This document shows, piece after piece, positions 36,543 through 45,000 of a stretch of DNA of 64,000 nucleotides. The notes beneath the pieces are model-generated. The model had not been told where the DNA came from. It saw nothing but the letters and a program-made list of their open reading frames with translations, and searched no databases. The translations under genes were made by a program, and so were the position numbers. The stretch is from NCBI RefSeq assembly GCF_016862955.1, contig NZ_BONY01000019.1, forward strand, positions 62,001 through 126,000. Reading direction: 5' to 3'. Within the stretch, counting starts at the first letter, position 1. Each line of letters opens with the position of its first letter. This stretch comes from Rhizocola hellebori. Lineage in GTDB: Bacteria > Actinomycetota > Actinomycetes > Mycobacteriales > Micromonosporaceae.

Positions 36543-37469
36543 TTAGGAACGGGCCGGGCCGAGCTCTAGCCCGTACCAGTCGAGAATCTTTTGTAGTGGC
36601 TCGAAGTTGGTGTAGATCTCGGCTTCATTGCAGTCGCCGTTGCCGTTGAGGGTGATCCCGACGGGCCAGGCGTAGACGGTCGGGCCGACCTGGACCGGCG
36701 TCATCAGGGGGCCGCCGGAGTCACCGGGCTCGGAGCAGATCTCGGCGCGGATGAGGCCTTCCATCACGAACCCCGGCTTGTTCTGGCTGGCATCGATGGC
36801 GGTCACCACTCCGCAGGTGTACTTCGTCGTGTTGCCCATCTTGCACAGGGTCTGGCCGACCTCCGCGGTCGCGACGCCCAACGCCAGCTGGATGATGCCG
36901 GGCTTGGGGTAGCCGATGGAAAGGTTGGTGTTCACGGCGTACTGCGGGGTGAAGGTGACCCCCTTTTCCGTGATCCGGCCGAAGTCGCCGTCCGGGCCGT
37001 AGACCCAGTCGTCCGTGCGCTGCCCGAGGTAGTTGCCCTTGCGTTCCCAGTGCGCCGAGGTGCTGACGCAATGCCCGGCGGTGAGGATGTAGGTGGTGGA
37101 CCCGATCGAGGTCATCGGGCCGGTGGTGCAGTAGTGGACGGTTTGGCGCTGGCCCTGCATGCCGTGACCGCTGTAGAGGTTCTCAAGATTCTTCGCGGGC
37201 GAGGTCTGTTTCACGTCGACCTTCGCGAGATGATCGGCGAGCATGGCCGACACCGCGGCCGGCGCTGGGGCGGTCAGCCGCAGCACCACCCGATTGGCCT
37301 TGCGATCCACCCAGGCCATGCTGTCCACCGGCGCTTCGCGGACAAGACGATCGCGCAGGGCATCGAGCTGTGTATAGGTCATCGTCGCGGCCTGCGCCGG
37401 GTTCGCCGCACCCGCGGCGACGACACTCACGACCAAGGCCAGACTGCAGCGGCGCACCCACCGGTCCAT
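36543..37469 (-). CDS. Secreted S1 serine protease, streptogrisin-like
   Basis: The 308-residue protein has a signal peptide (SLALVVSVVAAGAANPAQA-AT, cut near 28), a propeptide of about 80 residues (DALRDRLVREAP...) and a chymotrypsin-like domain. The catalytic triad candidates are LTAGHC (His near 133), GDFGRI (Asp) and EPGDSGGPL (Ser near 250). Pairs of Cys (HYC/GHC, LCK/TCG, EIC/GDC) fit disulphides. It is upstream of, and in the same direction as, the STAND/BTAD regulator, but a 60-base gap separates them. Confidence 0.85.
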   Translation of the reverse strand: MDRWVRRCSLALVVSVVAAGAANPAQAATMTYTQLDALRDRLVREAPVDSMAWVDRKANRVVLRLTAPAPAAVSAMLADHLAKVDVKQTSPAKNLENLYSGHGMQGQRQTVHYCTTGPMTSIGSTTYILTAGHCVSTSAHWERKGNYLGQRTDDWVYGPDGDFGRITEKGVTFTPQYAVNTNLSIGYPKPGIIQLALGVATAEVGQTLCKMGNTTKYTCGVVTAIDASQNKPGFVMEGLIRAEICSEPGDSGGPLMTPVQVGPTVYAWPVGITLNGNGDCNEAEIYTNFEPLQKILDWYGLELGPARS

Positions 37470-37491
37470 AACCCATCTCCTCTACTTGAAT

Positions 37492-37528
37492 ATTCGGGAG
37501 TATAGATCAATGGGCGGATATCCCGAAT
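37492..37528. promoter_or_regulatory. Inverted repeat ATTCGGGA/TCCCGAAT in divergent promoter region
   Basis: ATTCGGGA at 37492-37499 and TCCCGAAT at 37521-37528 are perfect inverted 8-mers whose centres are 29 bases apart, close to three helical turns. They lie 22 bases upstream of the S1 protease start, in the gap shared with the gene at 37695. Candidate operator. Confidence 0.45.
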
Positions 37529-37694
37529 GTGTGGGAACGACGCCCATGCTCTCGGGACTCAGCACCGTCCATCATGGCCGAGGGGGGCCGTCGCAATCAC
37601 TATCCCGACAGCCCGGACAACAGATTCCGTAGCGTCGATGGGTGAACGCCGCCCTATGCTCGGCGTGCCGGAGACGGCAGGGGGAGGACAACTA

Positions 37695-38159
37695 ATGCAA
37701 GAGGAGAGAGCGTTAGGCATCGTGGTCATCCGCAGCGATGACACCCGAGCACACCTTTTTCGGGACATGGAACAGCTCCTGAGAAGCTCCGCACCGGGCG
37801 CCACGGGCAACCCCGGCGCGGTGGAGTTCTTCAGCACCGCCGGGCACCGGCTGGCACCGGTCTTCGGCCCGAACTGGCGGCTGCTGGACCTGGTCGAGAC
37901 CAATGACAAGGCCCAGCCCGAGGTGGTGCTGCACCGGCTGCGCGCGACCGTCCGCCACATGCGAAGCGACCTGCGCGCCAACCTGGAAGCGGTCGAGAGC
38001 GCCGGGCTGAATGTCGATGACGGGCTTGCCCGGCTGCCAAGCATGCAGGGAGCATCGCTGGAAGCAGCGCTTGAGGCCTGGGCCCAGGTGCTCGGTCACT
38101 TCCTGGGATCGCATTCGGCAGATCCCTGGCACAACTTCTGGGTGCACGGCATCTTCTAA
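37695..38159 (+). CDS. Hypothetical protein upstream of two-component system
   Basis: The ATG at 37695 follows GGGGAGG by seven bases, a strong ribosome site, and gives 154 soluble residues. No family is recognised. Visible features are a central RLRATVRHMRSDLRANLEAV amphipathic helix and a C-terminal segment WAQVLGHFLGSHSADPW. It lies 35 bases before the histidine kinase gene and is probably co-transcribed, so it may modulate or be part of that signalling system. Confidence 0.55.
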   Translation: MQEERALGIVVIRSDDTRAHLFRDMEQLLRSSAPGATGNPGAVEFFSTAGHRLAPVFGPNWRLLDLVETNDKAQPEVVLHRLRATVRHMRSDLRANLEAVESAGLNVDDGLARLPSMQGASLEAALEAWAQVLGHFLGSHSADPWHNFWVHGIF

Positions 38160-38194
38160 ACGCCGACGCCCACCGACACAGCAGGAGCCCGCCG

Positions 38195-40147
38195 ATGTTC
38201 GTCATGGGGATGCGCCGGCTGGCCGTGGCCGGCATGGCAATCACAGTGCTGCTGCTTGTGCTGGTAGGAAATCTGGTCAGCGCCGGGGAGGTGTCCGGCC
38301 GGGCGACCGCGCTGACGGCTCCGATGGTGGCCTACGCCATCATGGGAGCCGTCGTGCTCACCGGGGTTCCCGGCCACCTCGTGGGCCGGATGATGGTGGC
38401 GGCGGGTGGGGCCGCGGCGGTGGCGCTGCTGGCCTACAGCTGGGCGGCGTGGCTTCCCGCGGCCTGGCTGAGTCAATGGGCCTGGTGGCCCCCGTTCGGG
38501 CTGATTACCTTGGCGCTGTTGGTGTTTCCGGACGGCCGGCTGCCCTCCCCGCGATGGCGGCCGGTGGCCGTTTCCATCGCGGTGGGCACGGCGGTGGCCA
38601 GCCTGGCTTTGGCGCTGGCCGCGCTGGATCACCCGCGTAACCTGCTCACCAGCGTCATCGACTTCACCCCGCGTGCTCAGCTGCTCATCCGGGTGGCAGC
38701 GGTCGCCGCGCTGGCCGCCGTCGGCGGGCTGCTGGCGACCCTGTGGGCGCTGTGGCTGCGCTGGCGCCGGGCCGACGGAGACACCCGGCACCAGCTGGCC
38801 TGTCTGCTGCCGGCTGCGATTCTGTTCGTTTTCGGTTTGGCTGTACTGGATCCGCTCGACATCTCGGGCGGCTACGTGGTGATCGCGGTGGCTTTGCCGC
38901 TGGGCATGTGCGTCGCCATCCTGCGATACCGGCTCTACGGATTGGACCAGGTCGTCAACAGGACCATCGTGTGGCTGTTGATGACCCTGCTGGTGATCGT
39001 GGGGTTCATCGCGATCGTTACGCTGCTTCGCGATGCGGTGCTCGGCGGCAGCGTCTCCTCCGCCTCTCTGGTCGCGACCGGGCTCATCGCGGTGACTTTC
39101 GAGCCGTTGCGCCAGCGCGTGCAACGGGTCGTGAACCGGCTTGTCTACGGCGATCGCGACGACCCCTACCGGGTCATCGCCCGGCTCGGCGAGCTGCTGG
39201 GCCGCACGGTGGAGCCGCGTGCCGTCCTTCCTCAGCTGACCGAGACCATCGCCCGTTCGCTTCAGGTGCCTTACGTTGCCGTACAGAAGGAGGAGGGCGA
39301 CGGGAATTTCGTTCTGCTGGCCGAACATGGGCATGCTACGACCACAGTGGACACCTTCGACATGGTCGCGCACGGCGCACGGCTCGGCCGCCTGATCGTC
39401 GCCAATCGCAGCCCCACCAGCCGGTTCACCCAGCGTGAGCGGCGGCTGCTGGGCGACCTGGCGGTCCAGGCCGCCGTCGCCGTCGAGGCCACGCGGTTCG
39501 TGCTGGACCTGCAGAACTCGCGTGAGCGGCTGGTGATGGCCCGCGAGGAGGAACGCCGCCGCGCCCGCCGTGACCTGCACGATGGGCTTGGCCCGACCCT
39601 GGCCGGGATGGCGATGCAGGTGCGTGCCGCACAAAAGCTTGTGACGGGCCATCCCCGGGTCAGCGACATCCTGACCGCTATCGCCGAAGACCTTCATATG
39701 TGTACCGGGGAAGTGCGCCGCCTGGTCGACCAGTTGCGCCCGCCCGCGCTGGACGCGGGTCTGGTGGCGGCGCTGCGCAACGAATGCCAGCGCTTCGCCA
39801 GCACCACCCTTGCGGTTCAGCTGCGCGCGAGCGGAAGGATGGACGGGCTCCCCGCGGCGGTGGAGGTCGCCGCCTACCGCGTGGTGGCTGAGGCACTGAC
39901 CAATGTGGCCAGACACGCCCAGGCGCGCACCTGCCGGGTCACCGTCGACCGGGAGCGATCGCTGAAGCTGGAGATCCTCGACGACGGCGTGGGCATCGCC
40001 TCACCCGCCCTGCGCGGCGTTGGCCTGGACTCGATGCGAGAACGCGCCGCGGAGCTGGGCGGCCAGTTCACCATCGGGGAAGCTTCGCCGCACGGCACCG
40101 CCATCCGGGTCCGGCTTCCCCTTCCCCTGGAACACGCCGATGGCTGA
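38195..40147 (+). CDS. Membrane histidine kinase of the NarL/DegS type
   Basis: The 650-residue protein (ATG 38195 with GGAG seven bases upstream) has about eight N-terminal membrane segments to residue 280, then a GAF-like domain (about 325-430). A HisKA_3 dimerisation helix EEERRRARRDLHDGLGPTLA follows, with phospho-acceptor His462. The HATPase domain shows ALTNVARHAQA (N box), LDDGVGI (G1) and GVGLDSMRERAAELGGQF (G2). It autophosphorylates in response to an unknown signal and passes phosphate to the regulator encoded in an eight-base overlap. Confidence 0.9.
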   Translation: MFVMGMRRLAVAGMAITVLLLVLVGNLVSAGEVSGRATALTAPMVAYAIMGAVVLTGVPGHLVGRMMVAAGGAAAVALLAYSWAAWLPAAWLSQWAWWPPFGLITLALLVFPDGRLPSPRWRPVAVSIAVGTAVASLALALAALDHPRNLLTSVIDFTPRAQLLIRVAAVAALAAVGGLLATLWALWLRWRRADGDTRHQLACLLPAAILFVFGLAVLDPLDISGGYVVIAVALPLGMCVAILRYRLYGLDQVVNRTIVWLLMTLLVIVGFIAIVTLLRDAVLGGSVSSASLVATGLIAVTFEPLRQRVQRVVNRLVYGDRDDPYRVIARLGELLGRTVEPRAVLPQLTETIARSLQVPYVAVQKEEGDGNFVLLAEHGHATTTVDTFDMVAHGARLGRLIVANRSPTSRFTQRERRLLGDLAVQAAVAVEATRFVLDLQNSRERLVMAREEERRRARRDLHDGLGPTLAGMAMQVRAAQKLVTGHPRVSDILTAIAEDLHMCTGEVRRLVDQLRPPALDAGLVAALRNECQRFASTTLAVQLRASGRMDGLPAAVEVAAYRVVAEALTNVARHAQARTCRVTVDRERSLKLEILDDGVGIASPALRGVGLDSMRERAAELGGQFTIGEASPHGTAIRVRLPLPLEHADG

Positions 40148-40805
40148 GCCCACCTCCACCTCCGGCGGCTTCCGGGTTCTGGTCGTCGACGACCATCCCG
40201 TGGTGCGGCGCGGATTGCGGACTCTCCTCGACGGCGAACCCTGGGTCAGCGAGGTACGCGAAGCCGCCACCGCCGCCGAGGCGCTGCGCGAGGTCGTCAG
40301 CCGCGGAATCCATGTCGTATCAATGGATGTCTCCCTTCCCGACGGTGACGGAGTCGAGGCCGTCGCCCGGATCCTCGCCGCCCGCCCTGAGGCTAAAGTC
40401 CTCATGCTGACAATGGCCGACGACGAGGAAATCATCGCCCGCGCGCTGCGCGCCGGCGCCCGCGGCTACCTGGTCAAGGAAACCGACCCCGACACCATCG
40501 TCGAGGCCCTGCACACCGTTGCTGTGGGCGGTGTCGTCCTAGGCCCGAGGATCGGCCCTTCCGTCCTGTCCACCCTGCGCCGGGCCCCGACGGAGGTCCC
40601 CGCCCCCTTCGACCGCCTCACCGTGCGCGAACGCGACATCGTCACCCTGCTGGCAAACGGCGAAAGCAACGCACGCATCGCACGCCAACTCGGCGTCAGC
40701 GAAAAAACCGTGCGCAATCAGCTTTCCAGCGTGTTCGCCAAACTCGAAGTCGCCGACCGGGTGCAAGCCGCGTTACTCGCCCGCGACACCGGCTTCACCG
40801 GCTGA
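40140..40805 (+). CDS. NarL/LuxR-type response regulator
   Basis: The ATG at 40140 overlaps the kinase stop, giving 221 residues. The receiver domain has the acidic pair in VLVVDDHPVVR (Asp17/18), phosphorylatable Asp63 in VVSMDVSLPDGDG and conserved Lys in GYLVKETDPDT. The C-terminal GerE HTH is LTVRERDIVTLLANGESNARIARQLGVSEKTVRN (about 155-190). A cytoplasmic DNA-binding regulator whose cognate kinase is the preceding gene. Its 3' end overlaps the convergent DoxX-like gene by 11 bases. Confidence 0.92.
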   Translation: MAEPTSTSGGFRVLVVDDHPVVRRGLRTLLDGEPWVSEVREAATAAEALREVVSRGIHVVSMDVSLPDGDGVEAVARILAARPEAKVLMLTMADDEEIIARALRAGARGYLVKETDPDTIVEALHTVAVGGVVLGPRIGPSVLSTLRRAPTEVPAPFDRLTVRERDIVTLLANGESNARIARQLGVSEKTVRNQLSSVFAKLEVADRVQAALLARDTGFTG

Positions 40806-41178
40806 CGCCTCGCGCCGCTATCGGGTACCGGGTCGTGCGGGCCCACAGAATCCCCGCCGCCGGAACCAGATACACCAGCGAAATCAGGATCGTGGCATAC
40901 TCACCGATAACGATGTTGGTGACTATCGCCCCGACCATCGTCAAAACCAGCCCGCCCGCCGCCACCGGCGTCAGACCCGGCAGAACCCTAGTCGCCGCCG
41001 GGACAATAAGCCCCACCCCGCCGAGCACCTCGGCGACCCCGGCAATCCTCAGCAGCACCACCGGAATGGCGTGATACACGGCCTCCAGCTCGGCCGTGGA
41101 GACCACCAGCTTCGACAGTCCCGTGGTCACGAAGAAGAAGGCGGCAATCGCCGACACTATCCACAACAGAATCTTCAT
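40795..41178 (-). CDS. DoxX-like small membrane protein
   Basis: The start MKILLWIVSAIAAFFFV at 41178 gives 127 residues; longer starts add a polar tail. Four hydrophobic segments (about 3-22, 44-64, 70-90, 97-115) and the segments TTGLSKLV, RIAGVAEVLGGVGLIVPA match DoxX-family proteins, membrane proteins linked to redox homeostasis in some bacteria. It overlaps the convergent response regulator. Confidence 0.75.
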   Translation of the reverse strand: MKILLWIVSAIAAFFFVTTGLSKLVVSTAELEAVYHAIPVVLLRIAGVAEVLGGVGLIVPAATRVLPGLTPVAAGGLVLTMVGAIVTNIVIGEYATILISLVYLVPAAGILWARTTRYPIAARGVSR

Positions 41179-41283
41179 ACCCCCACGTCGAACGAGCCCC
41201 CACTCCTTCGACATCACGCACCAAGATTTTTTCGTCGGAACCTCAACCGCTGATCGCCGAGGGGTGCCCCTTCATTCCCTGGG

Positions 41284-41355
41284 TGGCAACTCGTCATCGT
41301 TCAGCCGGACGGCCTCCTGGCCTCTCACACCGATGCCGCCGCCACCACCTCCTCA
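41284..41355 (+). pseudogene. Degraded fragment of the Rhs gene
   Basis: This stretch aligns closely with 42891-42965 inside the intact Rhs gene, including identical runs such as GGCCTCTCNCACCGATG and GCCGCCGCCACCACCTCC. Relative to that gene it has an insertion of three bases and a loss of seven, so the reading frame is broken. The rest of the gene-free stretch from 41179 to 41596 holds a hairpin (41471-41498) and no gene I can see. Confidence 0.7.
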
Positions 41356-41470
41356 GTGCTGCACATCCATGCGTGCTTCGCCGCGCCGGGCGGCTACGCC
41401 GTCAGCCCGCAGCCGCTAGATCATCTCCAAGCTCTCTCCCAGGCACGACTGCTCGTCGCGAGTACCTCCA

Positions 41471-41498
41471 TCTCTGCATCCGACACGTGATGCAGAGA
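41471..41498. repeat. Hairpin sharing core with the repeat at 1.7 kb
   Basis: TCTCTGCATC (41471-41480) pairs perfectly with GATGCAGAGA (41489-41498) around an 8-base loop. CATCTCTGC and GATGCAGAG are also in both tandem hairpins at 1638-1749, suggesting a dispersed element. Confidence 0.5.
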
Positions 41499-41596
41499 CG
41501 GTCGCTCTTCATTGCTCCGCGCTGGGACTGCGCGCAATGGCTCGAGTCTGTGCGATCCTTCGTCACGGGATACCTCGCACAACCGGGCCACTGCCC

Positions 41597-42022
41597 TTAG
41601 CTGTCTTGCTCCAGAGCTTTTCGCCGATGCGCATCGATCACTCTTCTGGAGGGGTCGGCCGCGGTGGGATCGTTCAGCCGGTCGGTGAGCAGGAACGCGG
41701 GTAACTCCCACCCGGTAGCCTCGGTGAGTTGGAATGTTCCGCCGATGATGCCGGGATCCCATCCTGCGGCCAGCGCGCGCTCGATAATGGCCCGTACATC
41801 AGAAGGTGTCGGGTAGGCGCTGTCCGTCGCGCATGCGCCCCACGGGGCTGGCCATGACTTTGACAACAGATCGGCTTGAGCGGCGCAGCTGGTCCTTCCC
41901 GCGCCCCAGATCCGCACCCGGATACACCGGTGACAGCCAGCCTCACCCTGCACGTGACGAATCTCAGCCCGCCAGACAAACGCGCGCCCGGCTGCATGTA
42001 GCGTGCGCAGCCTTGTCCTCAC
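41597..42022 (-). CDS. Hypothetical protein at the truncated Rhs end
   Basis: A GTG at 42022 gives 141 residues; an ATG at 42085 would add 21 residues of Trp/Arg-rich, less convincing sequence. The protein reads as coding: HVQGEAGCHRCIRVRIWG, then PTPSDVRAIIERALAAGWD, GGTFQLTEATGWELPAFLL and a basic tail. It contains a Cys pair (GCHRC). No family is recognised; size and place suggest an orphan immunity-type gene. Its start region overlaps the first codons of the Rhs frame on the other strand, marking a recombination junction. Confidence 0.5.
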   Translation of the reverse strand: MRTRLRTLHAAGRAFVWRAEIRHVQGEAGCHRCIRVRIWGAGRTSCAAQADLLSKSWPAPWGACATDSAYPTPSDVRAIIERALAAGWDPGIIGGTFQLTEATGWELPAFLLTDRLNDPTAADPSRRVIDAHRRKALEQDS

Positions 42023-45000
42023 GCCGTTACCCCAATCCCATGTGGCAGCGGAGCGAATCCTACTGCGCCATCCGGGCCAGGCCACTGAAAGCCTGACCGA
42101 GTCGTATCTCTACACCACCGGCGGATGGCTACTCAAGGCGGTCTCGCCAGACCCGTCGCGCGGCTCCACCATCAACGGCTACAACAATGTCGGCGAGGTC
42201 ATCAGCACCACCGACGCGGTCACCAACGTGACCCAATGCGCCTATGACTTCGCAGGGCGCAAGGTGCTCACCACACTTCCCGACGGCTCCAAACGCAAAA
42301 CGATCGTGGATGCTGGCACCGGTCGGCCTATTGCTCAGCAAGAACTGAGCGCGGCCAATGCGGTGCTTCGCACCAACTCGGTCACCTACGACGCGAACGG
42401 CAATGTGCTGTCGGCTACCGATGGCCGTGGCACCGTCCAGTCATTCAGCTATGACGCCCTTGGCCGGGTAACCCAAGCCGTGCAACCAATTTCGGCCACA
42501 GATTCAATCACCGCTTCTTTCGGGTATGACGCCAACGGCTCCCGCACTCGATTCACCGATGGTCGCAACAACACCTTCCGCACCACATACAACAGCTGGA
42601 ATCTGCCCGAGGCGCAAGTCGACCCCGGCAACAGCACCTTCCTCACCGCCTATGACAGCCTGGGCCGAGTCGACAACACCCTCTCCCCGGGCGGGGTCAG
42701 ACTCACCAACCACTACGACCTGATGAGTAACCTCACCAGCGTCACCGGCACCGGCGCCGAGGTGTCCACAGTGGACAAGACCTACGGCTACGACAGCCTT
42801 GGCAGGGTTACTTCGGTGTCGGGCAGCGGCGGGTCCAACAACCTGACCTACGACGACCGCGGCCTGCCGACCTCGGTGACCGGGCCGTCGGGCAACTCGT
42901 CGTTCAGCTGGACCGCGGATGGCCTTCTGGCCTCTCGCACCGATGCCGCCGCCACCACCTCCTACACCTACGATGCGGCTGGCCGCCTGGCGACCGCCGC
43001 CAACTCCTCCGCCGGACTAAATCTCGCCCTGACCTACAACAACCTCTCCCAGCCGTCCCAGATCACCTATGGCAGCAACCAAAACCGCCGAATCCTCGGC
43101 TACGACACCCTGCACCGGCTCGAAAGCGACGAACTGAAAACCGCCGCTGGAACGTCGATCGCGAAAATCACCTACGGCTGGGACGCCAACGACAACGAAA
43201 CCTCGAAGACCACCACCGGTTTCGCAGGCTCAAGCGCCAACACCTATACCTACGACTGGGCTGACCGCATCGTGTCCTGGAACGCGACCGTCTATGCCTA
43301 CGACAAGTCGGGCAACCGCACCCAGGCCGGTGGCAAGACCTTCACTTACGACGCAGCCAACCGCCTGCAGTCGGCCTCGGACGGCACCACCTACCAATAC
43401 ACGGCCCGCGGCACTCTGAGCCGCACGACAGTTGGCACGGTGTCGACGGACACTCTCTCCGACGCCTTCAATCAGGTCACCCGCCAGTATTCAACCGCCA
43501 CCCAATACAGCGACTACAGCTACGACGGTTTCGGCCGGGTCTTTCAGGCCGGCTTTGCCTATTCGGGCACGGGCAACGACCTGGCCGCAGATCCAGCCGC
43601 CACCTACATCCGCGGCCCCGGCGGTGAGCTGCTCGGTTCGAAGACCGGAGCGAACGCCACCTACGCCTGGACCGACCTGCACACCGACGTCGTCGCCCAG
43701 TTCACCGCCACCGGCACCACCCTGGCCGGGTCGACCACCTACGAACCCTTCGGCAAAGTCACCGCCACCGGGGGAACGCAGGGCAACCTGGGCTACCAGT
43801 CAGCGTGGACCGACCCGCAAACCAAGCGTGTCAACATGCACGCCCGTTGGTACAACACCGACACCGGCCAATTCGACTCGCGCGACACGACCTCACAAAG
43901 CCCGCTGCCCGCTTCCATCAACGCCAACCGCTTCGCCTACGCCAACGCCAACCCGCTGACCAGAGTCGACCCCACCGGACACGCCTCCGACGTAACCGGT
44001 GGTGGCGGCTGGAGCGTGGACCCAGCCGAGAACGAGGAAGGCCTGGACCCGTGTCGGAGGTCCGCGGACTGGTACTACCGCCACGGTGGTGGCCTAGCAC
44101 CTCCTTGCGTGACGAGCCCAACTCGCGATGTCAACACGGGCAATCCGGGTTTCCCGGGGCGCACCGGCAATACTGTCAACGGCTGTGCCCACGGCAACTA
44201 TGACTGGATCTTCGAAAACTGCACCGGCGTCGGTACTTACAACGGCGGCAATTTCAGCTGTGTCGCCGACGTCACCCACGAAGTGGAGATGTGCTTCACC
44301 AAAGAGCAAATGGGCGGAGTCAGCCCAGTGCTGTTCGGCTCTGAACTCGACCTCGCGGTCGGCAGACGAGGAGGCTACGGCGACGACCCGACCACTGCAC
44401 AAATCCTGATGGGCGTCGTCCTGCAGCAAGCGATCAACGTCGCAGCTCAACGCCAGGCCGACCTCGACCAGCGCAACACCGACGCCAAATCCGCCGCCGA
44501 TTGTCAGGCGAGCTGGGCCTGCCGCAACGCAGGCTGGGTCGGTACCGTCGTAGGCGCGGTAGCGGGAACCATCGCCGGTGCGGTGTGCCTTGCGGTCACT
44601 GCCGGAGCTGGCTCGATATTCTGCGGGGCGCTCGGCGGCTTGGTGGGCGGTTTCGTCGGCAGCCTCACCACCGGTGCCATGCAAGGCAAACATGGCGCAG
44701 AGCTGTGGGTTGGTGCCGCCATCGACGGTCTCATCGGCGCCGCGGTCGGGCTGGTCACCCTCGGCCTGGGTGCAGGTCTGGGTGTCCTCATCCGCAAGGG
44801 CTTGGGCACCGTGGCTGGGCAGGCGTTCAGCGGCGCCATCCGCTCCAGCGTCTCCAACGCCGGCGCCAAACTGGCCAACACCGCACTGGGTCGTATCACC
44901 GCCGCTGCCCGTGGCCTGGTGGCCAAGGCCGAAGAAAAGTTCGGCAAGTGCACCGTGGCCACCGCCGCTCAGGCAGTCACCGCCGGTGCCTCCGCCGCCG

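Noticed and set aside
38156-39916. 586-residue minus-strand frame
   Set aside because: Antisense to the histidine kinase; low-complexity Gln/His/Arg sequence.
41421-41762. Minus-strand frame near the hairpin
   Set aside because: Arg/His-rich with no coding character and overlaps the better gene at 41597-42022.
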